Shown: positions 34,432 to 45,835, counted from the stretch's first letter. The stretch: 64,000 nt of DNA from Exophiala sp. HKRS030 (GCA_023897205.1 JAHWDD010000009.1:186001-250000); one strand, 5' to 3'. Translations and numbers: made by a program. The notes: generated by a model from the sequence alone, not told the origin.

Positions 34432-36351
34432 ATGAGTGATATCTACACTGGCATCTGGAAGGAGAACCTTCCTGGGGCAACGCGACACCATCTGACCGTC
34501 AGGGACAGTACTGCTTTTCTGCTGCTGACGGGTATCTCTTTACTGATTGTATCTGCCATCTATGGCTGCTGGGAGCTTCTTTTTCTTTTTGCCAAAACTC
34601 GTCCAAAGTTGGCATCGATATTGCCCAAAAAGGTCAGCGGCTCGCTGGAAGTTTCACCCTTTACGGCCTTTGTAAAGATTCTTGTTCAGCCGATATGGAC
34701 GGAACGAAGGAACTTACGGTACCCGTGGCGGATCAGTTTAGCTGGTTTGGTAGCGCTGCTATTTAGCCTTGCAGCCTTGGGAATTCCAATCGGAGCAGCA
34801 TGGGGGTTGACTTATGGCACAGAGGAAATTCCTCTCGTGAGGGCGTCGGGGTCAGTCTGCCAGTTTTATACTGGAGCACCCCCAACTTCTGTGACCTTGA
34901 GAAATGCAAACTTGGTTTTAGCTGCGAGCGAATACTTTCAGACTTGTTATCGTCAGTATACCCCGGTAACTTGCAAGTCGAACCTGGCGAAAGATAGTCT
35001 CGATTGGACTATTCACAATTCTACCTGTCCATTCGACTATGACGTCTGCTTTCATAGCAATACTAACTTGGGGGTAAGGCTCGAGACCCCTTTCCTCACA
35101 ATGGATATGCTAGGGATCAATTCAGCGTCGAAACTACAGCTAAAGAAGGCGATGGAATGTCATGTCCTAGATACTGAGTCCTTTCGGGAGCCTCCCAGAC
35201 CAGGCGTGGAAGCCGTGGAGTTTACCCTCGTCTTCGGGTCAGACTCAAGCTACGAGTATGACGTGCGAAACCTGACAATGGTCGCCCCTGGGTATAGACT
35301 AGCCACGATCCCACACAACGCATTAAACCCAGAATTATTCGACGCACGACTCCGAGGTCCCGCTGGGTTTACTACTATCGTCCTTCTCCAAGCACCAGGA
35401 GTATATTTCTCTCGTCCGTTAGACGACGTCATGTTTGCTGCTCATCAGGAGTCTCTTTTTGCATCGGTGGGAGCTCGATGGTCAGCGGATGAGATTATTA
35501 CTGTCGCCGGCTGTATTGATCAATACCTCATTTGCAATAATCGGACCGGGGTTTGTGGCTCCTGGGATTCCCCTGAATCCCCAACGACAAGTTCTGAAAT
35601 CGCCGGTCTAGTTGAGTCGCAAGCAGACGAGCGTGTATGGAATCTTATACAATACATCCTTGCCCTCACAAGCCTTCACTATACCATCTCGGGTCGTGGA
35701 GCATCGGCATTGCAAGCACAACGTTCAATGGTCTCACAAAATCAGGAGAGAATTGGCGCAAGCCCGTGGGTAGACGAGCTGAGCACGTGGTTTGGGAATT
35801 CGTTGGCCAAACTACAGCTGAATGCCTTCTCGATCGCGCATCCGACGCCGTTCCCGACCGACGACTTTGTCAGTTTTCCTCCCGAGGCATCGACCCTGCC
35901 ACTCTGCAGGATGATAGTGTCGCGGGATGGTGAATATACAAATATCCACTGGCCAGGTTTCATTGCTATTATAGTGGTATGTTCGGTTTTGTGGTCAATC
36001 TCTGTTGCGTTCAAACTATTTGTCATCAGCAACAAGCCGCCCTCTCCGGCTCTTATGAGCCCATTGTCAAATGCCCAGTATGGATCGTCCGCCTCAATGC
36101 ATTCACTTCACAGTCAGCCTCAAGGAGGACAGCCATCGAGCAATACGTCCCAGGTTGGGTCGCCACCGCCATCGCAACCACCGCCGTCGCAGCCACCAAC
36201 ATCGCAACCGCTGCCAAACACCTCCACTACAGGACTACTGTCTCAACTCCAGCCTCCATCGGTCTCTTCCCCTGGGGCATCAAGCATGCCTTCGACTATA
36301 CCGGGATTCTCTGGCCTCGCAGCTCCAGTGACACCAATGACCAGGCCTTGA
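34432..36351 (+). CDS. Multi-pass membrane protein with large Cys-containing ectodomain, unknown function
   Basis: From ATG 34432 the protein has 639 residues. Hydrophobic helices are at about 27-50 (AFLLLTGISLLIVSAIYGCW), 85-110 (ISLAGLVALLFSLAALGIPI) and 526-550 (FIAIIVVCSVLWSISVAFKL). Between the second and third lies a roughly 400-residue ectodomain with cysteines and N-glycosylation sequons (for example CQFYTGAPP, FQTCYRQYTPVTC, NSTCPFDYDVC, CIDQYLICNNRTGVCGSW). After the last helix a cytosolic tail carries Pro/Ser/Gln repeats (PPPSQPPPSQPPTSQPLP). Many ascomycetes have large families of uncharacterised proteins with this layout; I cannot name a function. The codon at 34384, further upstream in frame, is TTG and is not used. 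Confidence 0.8.
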   Translation: MSDIYTGIWKENLPGATRHHLTVRDSTAFLLLTGISLLIVSAIYGCWELLFLFAKTRPKLASILPKKVSGSLEVSPFTAFVKILVQPIWTERRNLRYPWRISLAGLVALLFSLAALGIPIGAAWGLTYGTEEIPLVRASGSVCQFYTGAPPTSVTLRNANLVLAASEYFQTCYRQYTPVTCKSNLAKDSLDWTIHNSTCPFDYDVCFHSNTNLGVRLETPFLTMDMLGINSASKLQLKKAMECHVLDTESFREPPRPGVEAVEFTLVFGSDSSYEYDVRNLTMVAPGYRLATIPHNALNPELFDARLRGPAGFTTIVLLQAPGVYFSRPLDDVMFAAHQESLFASVGARWSADEIITVAGCIDQYLICNNRTGVCGSWDSPESPTTSSEIAGLVESQADERVWNLIQYILALTSLHYTISGRGASALQAQRSMVSQNQERIGASPWVDELSTWFGNSLAKLQLNAFSIAHPTPFPTDDFVSFPPEASTLPLCRMIVSRDGEYTNIHWPGFIAIIVVCSVLWSISVAFKLFVISNKPPSPALMSPLSNAQYGSSASMHSLHSQPQGGQPSSNTSQVGSPPPSQPPPSQPPTSQPLPNTSTTGLLSQLQPPSVSSPGASSMPSTIPGFSGLAAPVTPMTRP

Positions 36352-37081
36352 TTCTAAATAAGGAAGCAGACTCTAAAATCCACTTGAAAGAATGCTTGGT
36401 TTCTTCTGAATGTTATAGATATGTCGTATGTTGAGCGGACAAGTTGAATATCTTTGTTGTGAAAGCCCAAAGGAAGTGCATTGTGATATTCCCCAGACTC
36501 TGTACCTGCTCAACTCGTCTACCCGTCTCGCTCGCTCAATTCGTATCTGTCCCAAATAAAACCCATCAGGACCGATATGCGAGGTTGTTTGCATGTTGCC
36601 ATAGTAGTTCGTTCCAGTGATCTGGCGGCCTCGATGACCTTCGTGACATCAGATTGGATGTTAGTACGGACAGCAGGGAGGGTTGAACCGTTAAAGCGGC
36701 GTTCGCTCACCTTCCCAACTAAGGTTAGTTAGTTAGGGAGTTAGTAGGATCCAAACGTACTTACTTAGCAAGTGGTTTAGGTTGGGGTTCTCGAGGAATC
36801 TGGGGAGCACTCGGAACTTTGGTATCGGCCCAGTAATTATCACATGTCATATGTTGACTAAGCACGTGCTCATGTGTCAGACGTCCTCACGTGGGAGCCT
36901 CAAGTCATGGGGGATGACGCACTGGTCAGGAGTCCTAGGCACTTAGGCATCTCGAATTCCCTGTCACCTCCTAGGTGCCTCCTGTTGATGGATATCATCA
37001 TATGACTCGTCAATCTGATTCTTATCAGAGCTTCGGGTGCCTGGGGCGGGCGTTCAGGTGCCTCGGAGTCTCAATCACTAT

Positions 37082-37105
37082 CTGACTATCTGACTATCTG
37101 ACTAT
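37082..37105. repeat. CTGACTAT octamer repeat
   Basis: Three tandem copies of an eight-base unit. Confidence 0.85.
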
Positions 37106-37135
37106 CACATTGAACTAACTAAACTTATGACATGC

Positions 37136-37162
37136 CCTGGGTGCCTGGGTGCCTGGGTGCCC
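37136..37162. repeat. GTGCCTGG octamer repeat
   Basis: About three tandem copies of an eight-base unit. Confidence 0.85.
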
Positions 37163-37885
37163 CTAGCCTCCCCCCCAGCGGTCTCTCCTCCTCCCCTCCA
37201 CTCATTCGTTTTCATTGGCAAGTCCGCCTTTTCAGGTTCTGCACCACCACCGATCTAGAGTCTTGCGGCTTGCCCAGCCAACCATTTGAAGCCTCAGTTA
37301 ATCCTCATGAATCTTTGGGCCAATACTAGGCCAGCTAAATACCTACGGAGGAGATACAGCTACCAGTATTGCTTGCATTCAAAAGCGGTCTTGTCAGTGT
37401 CGTGCATATCACTACTACAATATCCTGCTCGTACTCCTGTCAGGTCCAGGCTCAAGAATCCTCTGATCTTTTTTCTCTCTCTCATGACTTTTCTTCTACT
37501 CAATGCCTGCCACCTTTCAGCGACACCAACCAGTGATAACTTCAATCCCCAACGACTTGTTGCTTGACACCCTAGAGTGACAGAGCCTGGCTTGATCAAA
37601 TTAGTTAGGTAGTAGGCACCTGTACAGTAGGTACAGTACCTATTAACCCATTAACCCCACAACATCCACCATCGCCTAACGCCCAAGGCCCAACACCCAA
37701 CGCCTAACCCGCAAGACTTGGCCTACCTAACGACTCAGTGGACTCACTAACTTAGCACTTAGTTAACTACAGTAACTACCTAACTAGTTACTCCATGATT
37801 GGCGAATAATTCGGGGCGTGGACGTCCGAGTATCTCGCAGTCTTCCCCACCAAAACTTCCACTTTCTTCGACCTCCACTGCTTCA

Positions 37886-37910
37886 ATCATTCATTCATTC
37901 ATTCATTCAT
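37886..37910. repeat. (CATT)n microsatellite
   Basis: About six tandem tetramers lie in the presumed 5' leader of SNF4. Confidence 0.9.
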
Positions 37911-38034
37911 CTTCCCGTCAAACATCTTTTCGTCACACTCTGATTGTCGCACAATCCCAATTTCACTGGCATTTTGCAGCCCAAAGGATCAACAGCTTGC
38001 CTCCAACCAAAAGAATGCATAAAGAGTCTTCGAA

Positions 38035-39507
38035 ATGGCAGAAAGTGCAGAGGTGACCCAACCCGACACCTCGATTTCATCCTCACATCCCACTCTCGCG
38101 CCCAGTTCTGATCCCGCCGCCCTCGATTCAACCCCACCAAATTCCAATCCCAATTCCAATCCCAATCCCAATCCAAACGGCCTTTCTTCTCCTACATATC
38201 AGAACCAACCATCCTCCTTTATATCCCACGCTCAACAGGCTCACGAGGCCAACTTCATCCGTCCCTCGGATTTACTGCGTCCAAAGGTTCTTCCTCGACA
38301 TCCTCCCAGACCTGATCGCCCTATCGATAGAGACGAAAGAGCAGGCTTGGTAAGGTCAACCCATTCCCCTGTTTCTTTCTCTCAGATCAGACATTGATTC
38401 TTCCCTTAGAAAGCCATAAGAGATTTCCTTCGAGTCCGCACTTGCTATGATGTCCTTCCTCTGAGTTTCAGATTGATCGAACTTGATGTCGGTTTAACCG
38501 TGAAAGAGAGCTTGAACATATTGGTCCAGAGTGGTAATACAGAACCAGTGTCCTCCCTAATAAATGGGCTATAATACTGATCGCAATCCATAGGCATCGT
38601 CTCTGCTCCCTTATGGGACTCCACAACTTCCACTTATGCCGGTCTACTTACTGTCACCGATTATCTCAACGTTGTCAGGTATTACAATCTCCATGCAGAC
38701 AAGTTAAAAGATATCGACAGTCTATTGCTCAGTGATTTGAGAAGTAAGCCCTTCATCCCTTCTTCTGCCCAACTCACACTCTAATCCTCCCAAAGCTGTC
38801 GAAAGAGTCCTCAACGTCAAACCACCAGAAACCCTCTCCGTTTCCCCAGAATGTATCCTTTACGAAGCACTACGAAAACAATTATCTTCTCGAGCTCGGA
38901 GAATTCCCTTGGTTTCCTACGATAGCGATACTCAAAGATCCATGATCACGAGCGTCATTACACAATATAGAATTCTCAAATTCATCTCCATGAACGTCAA
39001 AGAGACGGAAATGTTGAGAAAGTCTCTCGATACCATCAGACTCGGTACTTACGGAAACATCGTGCGCTGCAGCATGGACACGACCGTTCTTGATGTCGTC
39101 GATGAAATGGTTACCAAGAATATTTCTAGTGTGCCAGTGGTGACCACTGAAGGTGAGTCTAGCAATATTCAGTCACAGATTCGAAGCCATGCTGATGGTC
39201 ATTAGGTATTCTGTTAAATGTCTTCGAAGCTGTTGATGTGATCAATATCCTCAAAACTGGAGACTACGGCAATCTCATTTGGACTGTTGGCAAGGCTTTG
39301 GCTGAAAGATCACCTAATCATCCTGGTATTTATTGTTGCTCATTAGAGGACGGCCTGGACACAATTTTCGAAACCATTAAAAAATCTCGAGTTCACAGAC
39401 TAATGATTGTCGATGAGAACAATTACCTTAAGGGAGTCTTGTCACTGAGCGACATTCTACACTATCTGTTGGTTGAAGGTCAAGAAGAGGGACATTATAC
39501 GCAATAG
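38035..39507 (+). CDS. SNF4: Snf4, gamma (AMP-sensing) subunit of the SNF1/AMPK kinase, five exons
   Basis: I assemble five exons: 38035-38349, 38410-38533, 38594-38743, 38796-39152 and 39206-39507 (415 residues). Introns are 52-60 nt with donors GTAAGG, GTAATA, GTAAGC and GTGAGT; all junctions keep frame. Snf4 binds adenine nucleotides and relieves autoinhibition of the Snf1 kinase under glucose limitation. Four CBS repeats are visible: [19 protein letters not shown] onward, then [20 protein letters not shown], then [21 protein letters not shown] with [15 protein letters not shown], and finally [21 protein letters not shown] with [15 protein letters not shown]. The N-terminal 90 residues are disordered and include an Asn/Pro/Ser repeat ([14 protein letters not shown]). 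The core matches the family closely. Confidence 0.96.
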
Positions 39508-39994
39508 AGGCAATTCTTTTCTAGCACAGAATCGGAAATGCATAGCCTGGCGTTTTGGATCTCTGGTTTGAAGTGAAGGAGAATCGCTTCCGAGGCGGAA
39601 TTTTGAATGGCATGGTCAGAATCTTAGGACGACCCAAGGATGATGTACTGCATGGAATGCAATATTGAGCTGGTAGTAAAAAGGCAACGGGGTCAATGAT
39701 AGACATGAGATCTTTCATCAGAAGAGTAGTTTGGAAGAATATATACCGACCAGTAATTTGGGGTCATTGATAATGGCACGAACTGTCTCATAGCTCAAAA
39801 CCGGTCGTGTCGGAGTAAATTCCTTTTCAGAAAACCGGCGGGTAGACCACCATTTTCATCTAGCGTGGTTTGTTCAACGCGTTCACTTTACGCGTTTCTC
39901 GTAACCAACTTTGTGTGGTCGACGGTGTATTGCGATTGATAACTATTGCATTCAAAGTTGGACTTGACAACCCAACTCACCACTTTACAGCAAT
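39508..39994. promoter_or_regulatory. Intergenic region between SNF4 and POL12
   Basis: This 487-bp gap contains the SNF4 3' flank and the POL12 promoter. Two ACGCGT-like words occur around 39879 and 39892 (AACGCGTT, TACGCGTT). The same core is the MCB element bound by MBF-type factors at replication genes in yeasts, which would suit a DNA polymerase subunit. This is an inference from the motif alone. Confidence 0.5.
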
Positions 39995-42150
39995 ATGACG
40001 GCAGTGAAAGAAAACATCAATGCGGCATTCGACCCTGCCGGCCGAGGACTCGATTCGGAAGTCCTAGAGGTCCTACAATCCATCCTCCGACTCCATTCCA
40101 TCACCCCGAAGAACTATTCATAAAATGGGAGGTATATTCCTTGAAGATGGGAGAGGACACCAAACTTGATCTTCCCACCGTCAGAATGTTTGCCAAAGAT
40201 GTTCAAGACGCAGTGGAACGGGGTGCACACGAAAAGCACCAGAAACAGAACGGAAGAGCGGGCGGCGGTGGTGGTGGCTCAGATCGGAAGAGCGCCGTTC
40301 ATGCTACACCTAGGGCAATGGCGGTGGGTGACGTTTTTGGAATGTATGTATCTATACTGGAGGATTTACGGATTCTTGGTTCACTGACACAACAACAGGC
40401 TTGACGAGTTGACTCCCAACACTTTAACACGACGCAATGGAAGTGTGAAGCGAAAATCCGATTTCGATTCTCCCATGCCCAAGAAGATCAACCGTCCAGA
40501 TACGAGCAAGACGCCTAGCAAGAATGCCAAGGGCGACGGACCAACGTAAGAATATTTGGAAACAGCATATGCCACTCTCTTTGCTAATCTCTCGTGTATA
40601 GAGGTGTCCCTTTCGCCGAACGACAGAACGCAGGTCAGATTGTCGAAACACTCAATCAACAATTATCAGCGGCTGAAGCTCCCGTCGCTCCATTCTCCGA
40701 AGCCCGTATTCGTCTCATGGCTAACACGGATTGGAAGAAATTCGCCTACAAACCCATGTCAATGAGACTTTCAGATTCGTCAGAAGTACTCGATGAAAGA
40801 ATTGAAGATTTCATGACTTTGGTTCAACAACACCATAGACTCGACGATACAACTTTCGGAAACGCTGCAGCTCAAAGTACAAGTGAGATTATTGCAGTGG
40901 GAAGGATTGCGTGCGATACTTCAGAAGGGAAATTGAACGCTGCCTCTTTAGTGCTGGAAATGTCAAGGAAATGGGGAGCTGGTTTGAGGATTCCGCTAAA
41001 AGTGGATGAATTAAAGTCATATCAATTCTTCCCCGGACAGATTGTTGCTTTGAAAGGAACGAATGCGTCAGGCCTATATTTCACCGTCAAGGAAGTCCTA
41101 TCCGTACCACGACTCGCCATGCCATCCTCAACACCTCAAGCAATTGATAGTCTGAACGACAAACTCGAAGTCTCGGACTCGTCATCTTCGCTTCCGCTCA
41201 ATATCATGATTGCCTCTGGTCCATACACGGCTGAAGACAACCTCGACTTTGAACCTCTACAAGCGATTTGCGAAAAGGCAATTGACACCATGGCCGATGC
41301 TTTGATCCTCAGTGGTCCCTTCATTGACATCGAGCATCCCATGGTTGCCTCTGGGGATTTCGAACTTCCAAACACAAGAAATGTGGACGCAGAATCAACA
41401 ATGACCACACTCTTCAAATTATGGATTTCAGCCCCTTTGCAACGACTTTGCAGCGCCGTCCCCAGCATTGCCATCATCATGATTCCTTCCGTACGAGATG
41501 CGATCAGCAAACATGTAAGTTGGCCACAGGAACGATTGGTACGAGGCCCTCTGGCGCTCCCGAAGCAGGTCAGCATGCTTCCAAACCCGTCGTTTTTCTC
41601 CCTCAACGAAGTCGTCATTGGGGTATCTTCACAAGACGTTCTTTACGAGTTAAGTCGTGAACAATTGTCACACGGCGCCACATCGGACTTGTTGACGCGT
41701 TTGCCGGGATATCTCATCGACCAGAGACATTTCTTCCCGCTTTATCCACCAATGTCAAGGGATAAATTGACCTCCAACGGTGCTGTCAAGGCCACCGGGG
41801 CGTGTTTGGATCTCGGCTATCTGAAGTTGGGTGCATGGTTGAATGTACGACCAGATCTGTTGGTCCTGCCGAGTTTATTGACACCAAGTGTCAAGGTGAG
41901 TCAAAACTAGAATCTTTGGTTCAACTCCCGTCTCATTAGAGGATCATGCTAACTCCATATCCCCTTCTCTGTTTAGGTGGTTGATTCCGTCATGGTCATC
42001 AACCCAGGTCAACTGTCCAAACGAAAAGCCGCAGGGACATATTCACAGATTTCCTTGCACCCGCGACTTATCAAGGACGAGGAGAGATCAGCCAATACGG
42101 TTACGCATAATGTCTTTGAGCGAGCGAGGGTCGATGTTGTGAGGATTTGA
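39995..42150 (+). CDS. POL12: DNA polymerase alpha-primase B subunit, with one apparent frameshift
   Basis: Exons are 39995-40343, 40399-40545, 40602-41895 and 41977-42150, with donors GTATGT, GTAAGA and GTGAGT. The protein (about 654 residues) is the non-catalytic B subunit that tethers polymerase alpha-primase during replication initiation. The N-terminus MTAVKENINAAFDPAG...LQSILRLHSIT reads in one frame, but the expected continuation ELFIKWEVYSLKMGEDTKLDL is in the frame one base back. The change falls at a CCCC run (40104-40107). One additional C would join them without gap. Later features are the OB-fold region (STSEIIAVGRIACDTS, SYQFFPGQIVALKGTNASG) and the inactive phosphoesterase domain (LNIMIASGPYTAEDNLDFEPL, DALILSGPFIDIEHP, SIAIIMIPSVRDA). 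The total exon length is one base short of a multiple of three. Confidence 0.93.
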
Positions 42151-42739
42151 TTCAGGGATCCATGATGCTCGGCCTCCTCCTTCTTTCGTCCATTAAGACC
42201 CAGGACTGTTTCGACTGTCGGTATATAGCATGCATCGTTTCCATTGGACTCGGTGCTGGTGTTCGGTGATGATGATATAATGAGACTAAAGATCAAGCTT
42301 GTTCTTTCTTCTCCCTGTCCCAAATGTTGGATACCCAGTAATTCAAAAGCGAAGTGTCCAAACTTTGTGAGATTCACTTCCTGCTCATTGGAGCTGGTGC
42401 GTCATAATGATTTTCCCGCTTCGATCTTCGCCCAGTGTATTGCGCCAGCATATCGTAGTCAACATCGAGATAGTCTCTTATCGGAAGCGGCTGAGGATGA
42501 TGTTGTAAGATTGACGCGACAATCCCAGCCTTTATCCTTCCATACGCAGCAGCTGACGTTCGACCAGCGGGACATCTTCGTCGTGATTCTTTCGCTGTGT
42601 ATGACAAACGTCGAGGTAGCTCAACCCTGCCGTAAAAGTCGTAATGCTCACTCAACACCTGCGGTGCCACACAGTCTCTCTTGTGTGCCAGTGAGCCGCA
42701 GCCATCACCACCCTTCAAACGCACAAAAGCCAGCGCTTC

Positions 42740-43435
42740 TCATCGTAGAAGCAACATTCCCGTCCTCCTGCCCTCCCTTCTAATTCCTGCACGTCCACCC
42801 GCACCGCTAATCCCTACACCCAACCCACCCCTGGCAATTCCCATGCCACCAGCACTAGCACCGCCAGCACCCGCGCCAGCACCAACACCAAAACCTGTCC
42901 CGCCTTCCCCAGCACCATTGCCACCAACCAGACCCTCAATGCCTAGATCCCGCCACACAGGCTCCCTCAAGACACCCGCCGAACTCGCCTCGCCACCAGC
43001 TCCTCCGCCTCCTCCGCCTACACCACCACCGGCACCCCCATTTCCTCCGCCACCAGCCCCACCACCGCCAGCACCACCACCCTGATTCAACGCGCGGTTA
43101 ATGCCAAACGCCGCATGCATATCCGGCACAACATCGTCCTCGTCCTCGGGATTCAACGGCTGCAGATGCAGCGGAAGCTGGATTTCTTCAAACGCCAGGA
43201 AATGGCCCGGGAGCGTCGATGTCGTGCTGCCGTTGGGGTTGTTGGCGTTGGCGTTGCCGGCGGTAGTCGTTGATGCGTGGTGGCCGTGGTGGTCGTTGGG
43301 ATTGGTGGTGGTGGTCGTGGAAGTGCCGTTGGTCGAGAGGAAGCTGGTGGTTGGCGGCCGGCAGAATTCTTCGAACAGGTCCGCGTGCCGGGGCGATAGG
43401 AAGTGGATTTGTGTGAATGATGAATCACGTGTCAT
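42740..43435 (-). CDS. Glycine-rich hypothetical protein, 3' end uncertain
   Basis: A 231-codon frame starts at ATG 43435. Its first third is not repetitive (MTRDSSFTQIHFLSPRHADLFEEF...), and residues 78-115 are ordered and acidic (GHFLAFEEIQLPLHLQPLNPEDEDDVVPDMHAAFGI). The rest is Gly/Ala-rich. The same frame stays open for a further 116 codons beyond the TGA at 42740-42742, ending at 42374 with coding-like sequence (PIRDYLDVDYDMLAQYTGRR). A 159-nt intron with a GTAGGG donor near 42817, a CTCAC branch word and a CGCAG acceptor at 42659 would remove the stop and keep frame. I cannot decide between the two models. No domain is recognised. Long opposite-strand Pro-rich frames here are shadows of the Gly codons. 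Confidence 0.5.
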   Translation of the reverse strand: MTRDSSFTQIHFLSPRHADLFEEFCRPPTTSFLSTNGTSTTTTTNPNDHHGHHASTTTAGNANANNPNGSTTSTLPGHFLAFEEIQLPLHLQPLNPEDEDDVVPDMHAAFGINRALNQGGGAGGGGAGGGGNGGAGGGVGGGGGGAGGEASSAGVLREPVWRDLGIEGLVGGNGAGEGGTGFGVGAGAGAGGASAGGMGIARGGLGVGISGAGGRAGIRREGRRTGMLLLR

Positions 43436-44140
43436 TGTTGTTGTCTGTGAGGGGAGGGGAGGGGACGGGATGGGATTTGCGTGTAAAGTCGTGTTAGTAT
43501 GGGGTGTTCTGGTTGGAGTTGTGGTTGAGTGCTGGTGTGGGTTGATATGATGATTTGAATTTCAGGTGGTAGGGTTGGAAAGGGTTGGCTATGATGGAGG
43601 CGGGTGTTAATCTTGATAGGTGAGCGAAGACATCAGTCTTGGTAAGTGAGAAGCCTCCTCTGATCCTCTGTTGTTTAGAATGTGAATACACAGAACGATA
43701 GAATATGAAGAACGCGAAATGAGAAAGTGTCAAGTGGAGGTAGAAGGAGTCAAGTTCAGCCTTGTGGGTTGTGGTAGCCTTGTCCCGTGGAACAACACTT
43801 TGAATCAATGTGCCTGTCATTGATACCCTACGAAGCCTAGTTCAAATCCAGGCGAGAGTGTGGAAGAAGGTTTCAGTAACATTACCGGGACCGATTCATA
43901 CGGCTTCCATTCCTTATACCCACTAGATCTCTGTTGTTGTGGTGCATTGGTTGCGATTCAGCCTCGTTCATAGACCTCAGCCTTGCGATTTACCGCTTTC
44001 CCCACTGACGTAAACAAACGGAAACAAACTGGGGACATTTCACATGCATGCACTTTGACTTGTCTTATACCCACCGCTCTCTGGCCTCTTCCAGAGCCCT
44101 CGTTCACTACCATTAGTGGATGCCTCAACCTTCATAAAAA
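43436..44140. promoter_or_regulatory. Divergent promoter between the Gly-rich gene and CHM7
   Basis: Here 705 bp separate two divergent start codons. Short frames are unsupported. No distinct motif was seen. Confidence 0.4.
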
Positions 44141-45835
44141 ATGCCCTCTTCGGTGCTAGACTGGCTAATCGAGCACGAGCCTTCATTCCGCAAGTAAGTC
44201 AAACTCCCGCTCCGGTGGCACAACCACATTTATCTCCACGAGAACCCTATCTAACCCGCTTCCCTCAAAAGAACCCGCCTTCCATCCCTATACTCCGATC
44301 TCAGTGTGCAAAAGATATCCAACCCCGAAGGATTCGCCGCCAACGTCACAGCATGGACTTCGGCACTGACACGCCTCGCGCTCAACGGACAGCTTCCGCC
44401 AGAACAGAATCATTTCCTCCTACAGACTTCCGATGACCTTCTCTCCGCGCTGGCCAGTCCCGTATATGGCCGACCTAGTGGACTGGGCTGTGTGATTGAC
44501 GAGGCGGTCCGACAGGGAAAAATGATAGAGCAGAAGGATTTCATGGCCAGTGAGAAGAGCATATATCATCGATCGTGGATTCCCGGCCCCTGGACCGTCG
44601 TGAAGTGGGGATTGAAACAGGTTGGGATTGTGGGCAATGGGAGTTATGACTCGTCAGGACGATTGAGATCGGGGAACCTCGTCGTTGTGCCTGCGTTGGA
44701 GGAATTGGCTAGACTTGTCTCATCTGCTGTCAAGGAGAAGGGTGCACAGGGTCTAACAGACCGAATTCTCAGTCGTGAAGCGTTCTTACAACAAATCAAT
44801 TCGTTGCTTGACCAGAAAAAGTCGACATCCTCCCCAGTTGCCACAAGGCTCTCAGACCAAGACCTCAATCTGCTCCTGCGCTACCTGTCTCGCGACAAAC
44901 AAATCCTCAGCTACGACTCCACCACGATCAAATACCACGTCCCCAACACTCCCTCCGAACCCATAACGCAAGAAGACCGATCAATCGCAACACTAAAACA
45001 CCTGATAACGAACCTAACACAGCAAACCACCACCCTGGAAACACGCATCGCCACCCTGCAAACAACAGCACACACAGCCGTGAAGCAAAACAACAAAACC
45101 TCAGCCCTCTCGGCGCTGCGATCCAAGAAACTCGCCGAAACGACACTGACCTCGCGCCTCGCGACGCTCCACCAACTCGAACAAGTCTACACGCGCATCG
45201 AGGCTGCCGCCGACCAAGTGCAGATCATCTCGGTCATGGAGTCGTCCGCGGGCGTGTTGAAGTCGCTGAACAAACAAGTCGGCGGCGTCGAGCGCGTCGA
45301 AGACGTCCTTGAGACCCTGCGCTCTGAAATGGATAAGGTCGATGAAGTTTCCGGCGTGATCGCCGAACCTGTCACTGCGAACCAAGCCCTGGTCAATGAG
45401 GATGAGGTTGATGAGGAGTTTGAGAGGCTCGAGAGGGAAGAAAGAGCCAAGAACGACGAGATCGCTGCGGAGAATACCAGGAGGAGGCTTGCCGAGTTGG
45501 ATCATCTAGAGAAGGAGAGACTTCGCAGACAACAAGAACAGGAACAAGAACAAGCGAAGCAGCAGCAGCAGCAGGAGCAGGAAACCAAGTCACAGACTAA
45601 AGAACATGAACGAGATGCGGAAGCTCTGGAGGACCAATTGTCACAGAGTGTGGAGAGATTGAAGACTCTCGATCTAAACATGAATGGGAATCCGACTGAT
45701 GTCGATGGAAACAAGCCAGCGGATGAATCTCAGCAACGGACAGCACAAGAAAACGAAAACCAACAAGATTACAAGGATAGATCAGGGACCAATGCAAACA
45801 AAGCGAATGAAAGGGTCGCTGAATTGGCGTCCTGA
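44141..45835 (+). CDS. CHM7: Chm7/CHMP7-like ESCRT protein (Snf7 family), two exons
   Basis: Exons 44141-44193 and 44272-45835 (intron 78 nt, GTAAGT...AAAG) give 538 residues. Chm7 is the ESCRT-II/III hybrid that works at the inner nuclear membrane in nuclear pore and envelope surveillance. The first exon supplies MPSSVLDWLIEHEPSFRK, and the join reads on into TRLPSLYSDLSVQKISNPEGFAANVTAW, the N-terminal winged-helix-like region. GRPSGLGCVIDEAVRQG and PWTVVKWGLKQVGIVG follow. The Snf7 core (about 235-390) is helical (LKHLITNLTQQTTTLETRIA, SALSALRSKKLAETTLTSRLATLHQLEQVYTRIEAA). The C-terminal part is charged coiled coil with a Gln/Glu run. The order of parts matches CHMP7 rather than the short Snf7 proteins. 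Confidence 0.88.

Larger units (their letters stand above)
36352..38034. other. Intergenic region, 1.7 kb, upstream of SNF4
   Basis: No gene was found. The region contains several short tandem repeats (CTGACTAT at 37082-37105, GTGCCTGG at 37136-37162, CATT at 37886-37910) and TAGTTAGGTAG-type words near 36720 and 37600. The CT-rich part from 37840 to 38000 is the likely leader of SNF4. Confidence 0.5.

Noticed and set aside
40100..40115. Programmed ribosomal frameshift in POL12
   Set aside because: No canonical slippery heptamer with a downstream pseudoknot is visible, and the same defect in TRS85 favours sequence error.
42681..43085. Proline-rich plus-strand frame
   Set aside because: It is the opposite-strand reading of the glycine codons in the minus-strand Gly-rich gene.
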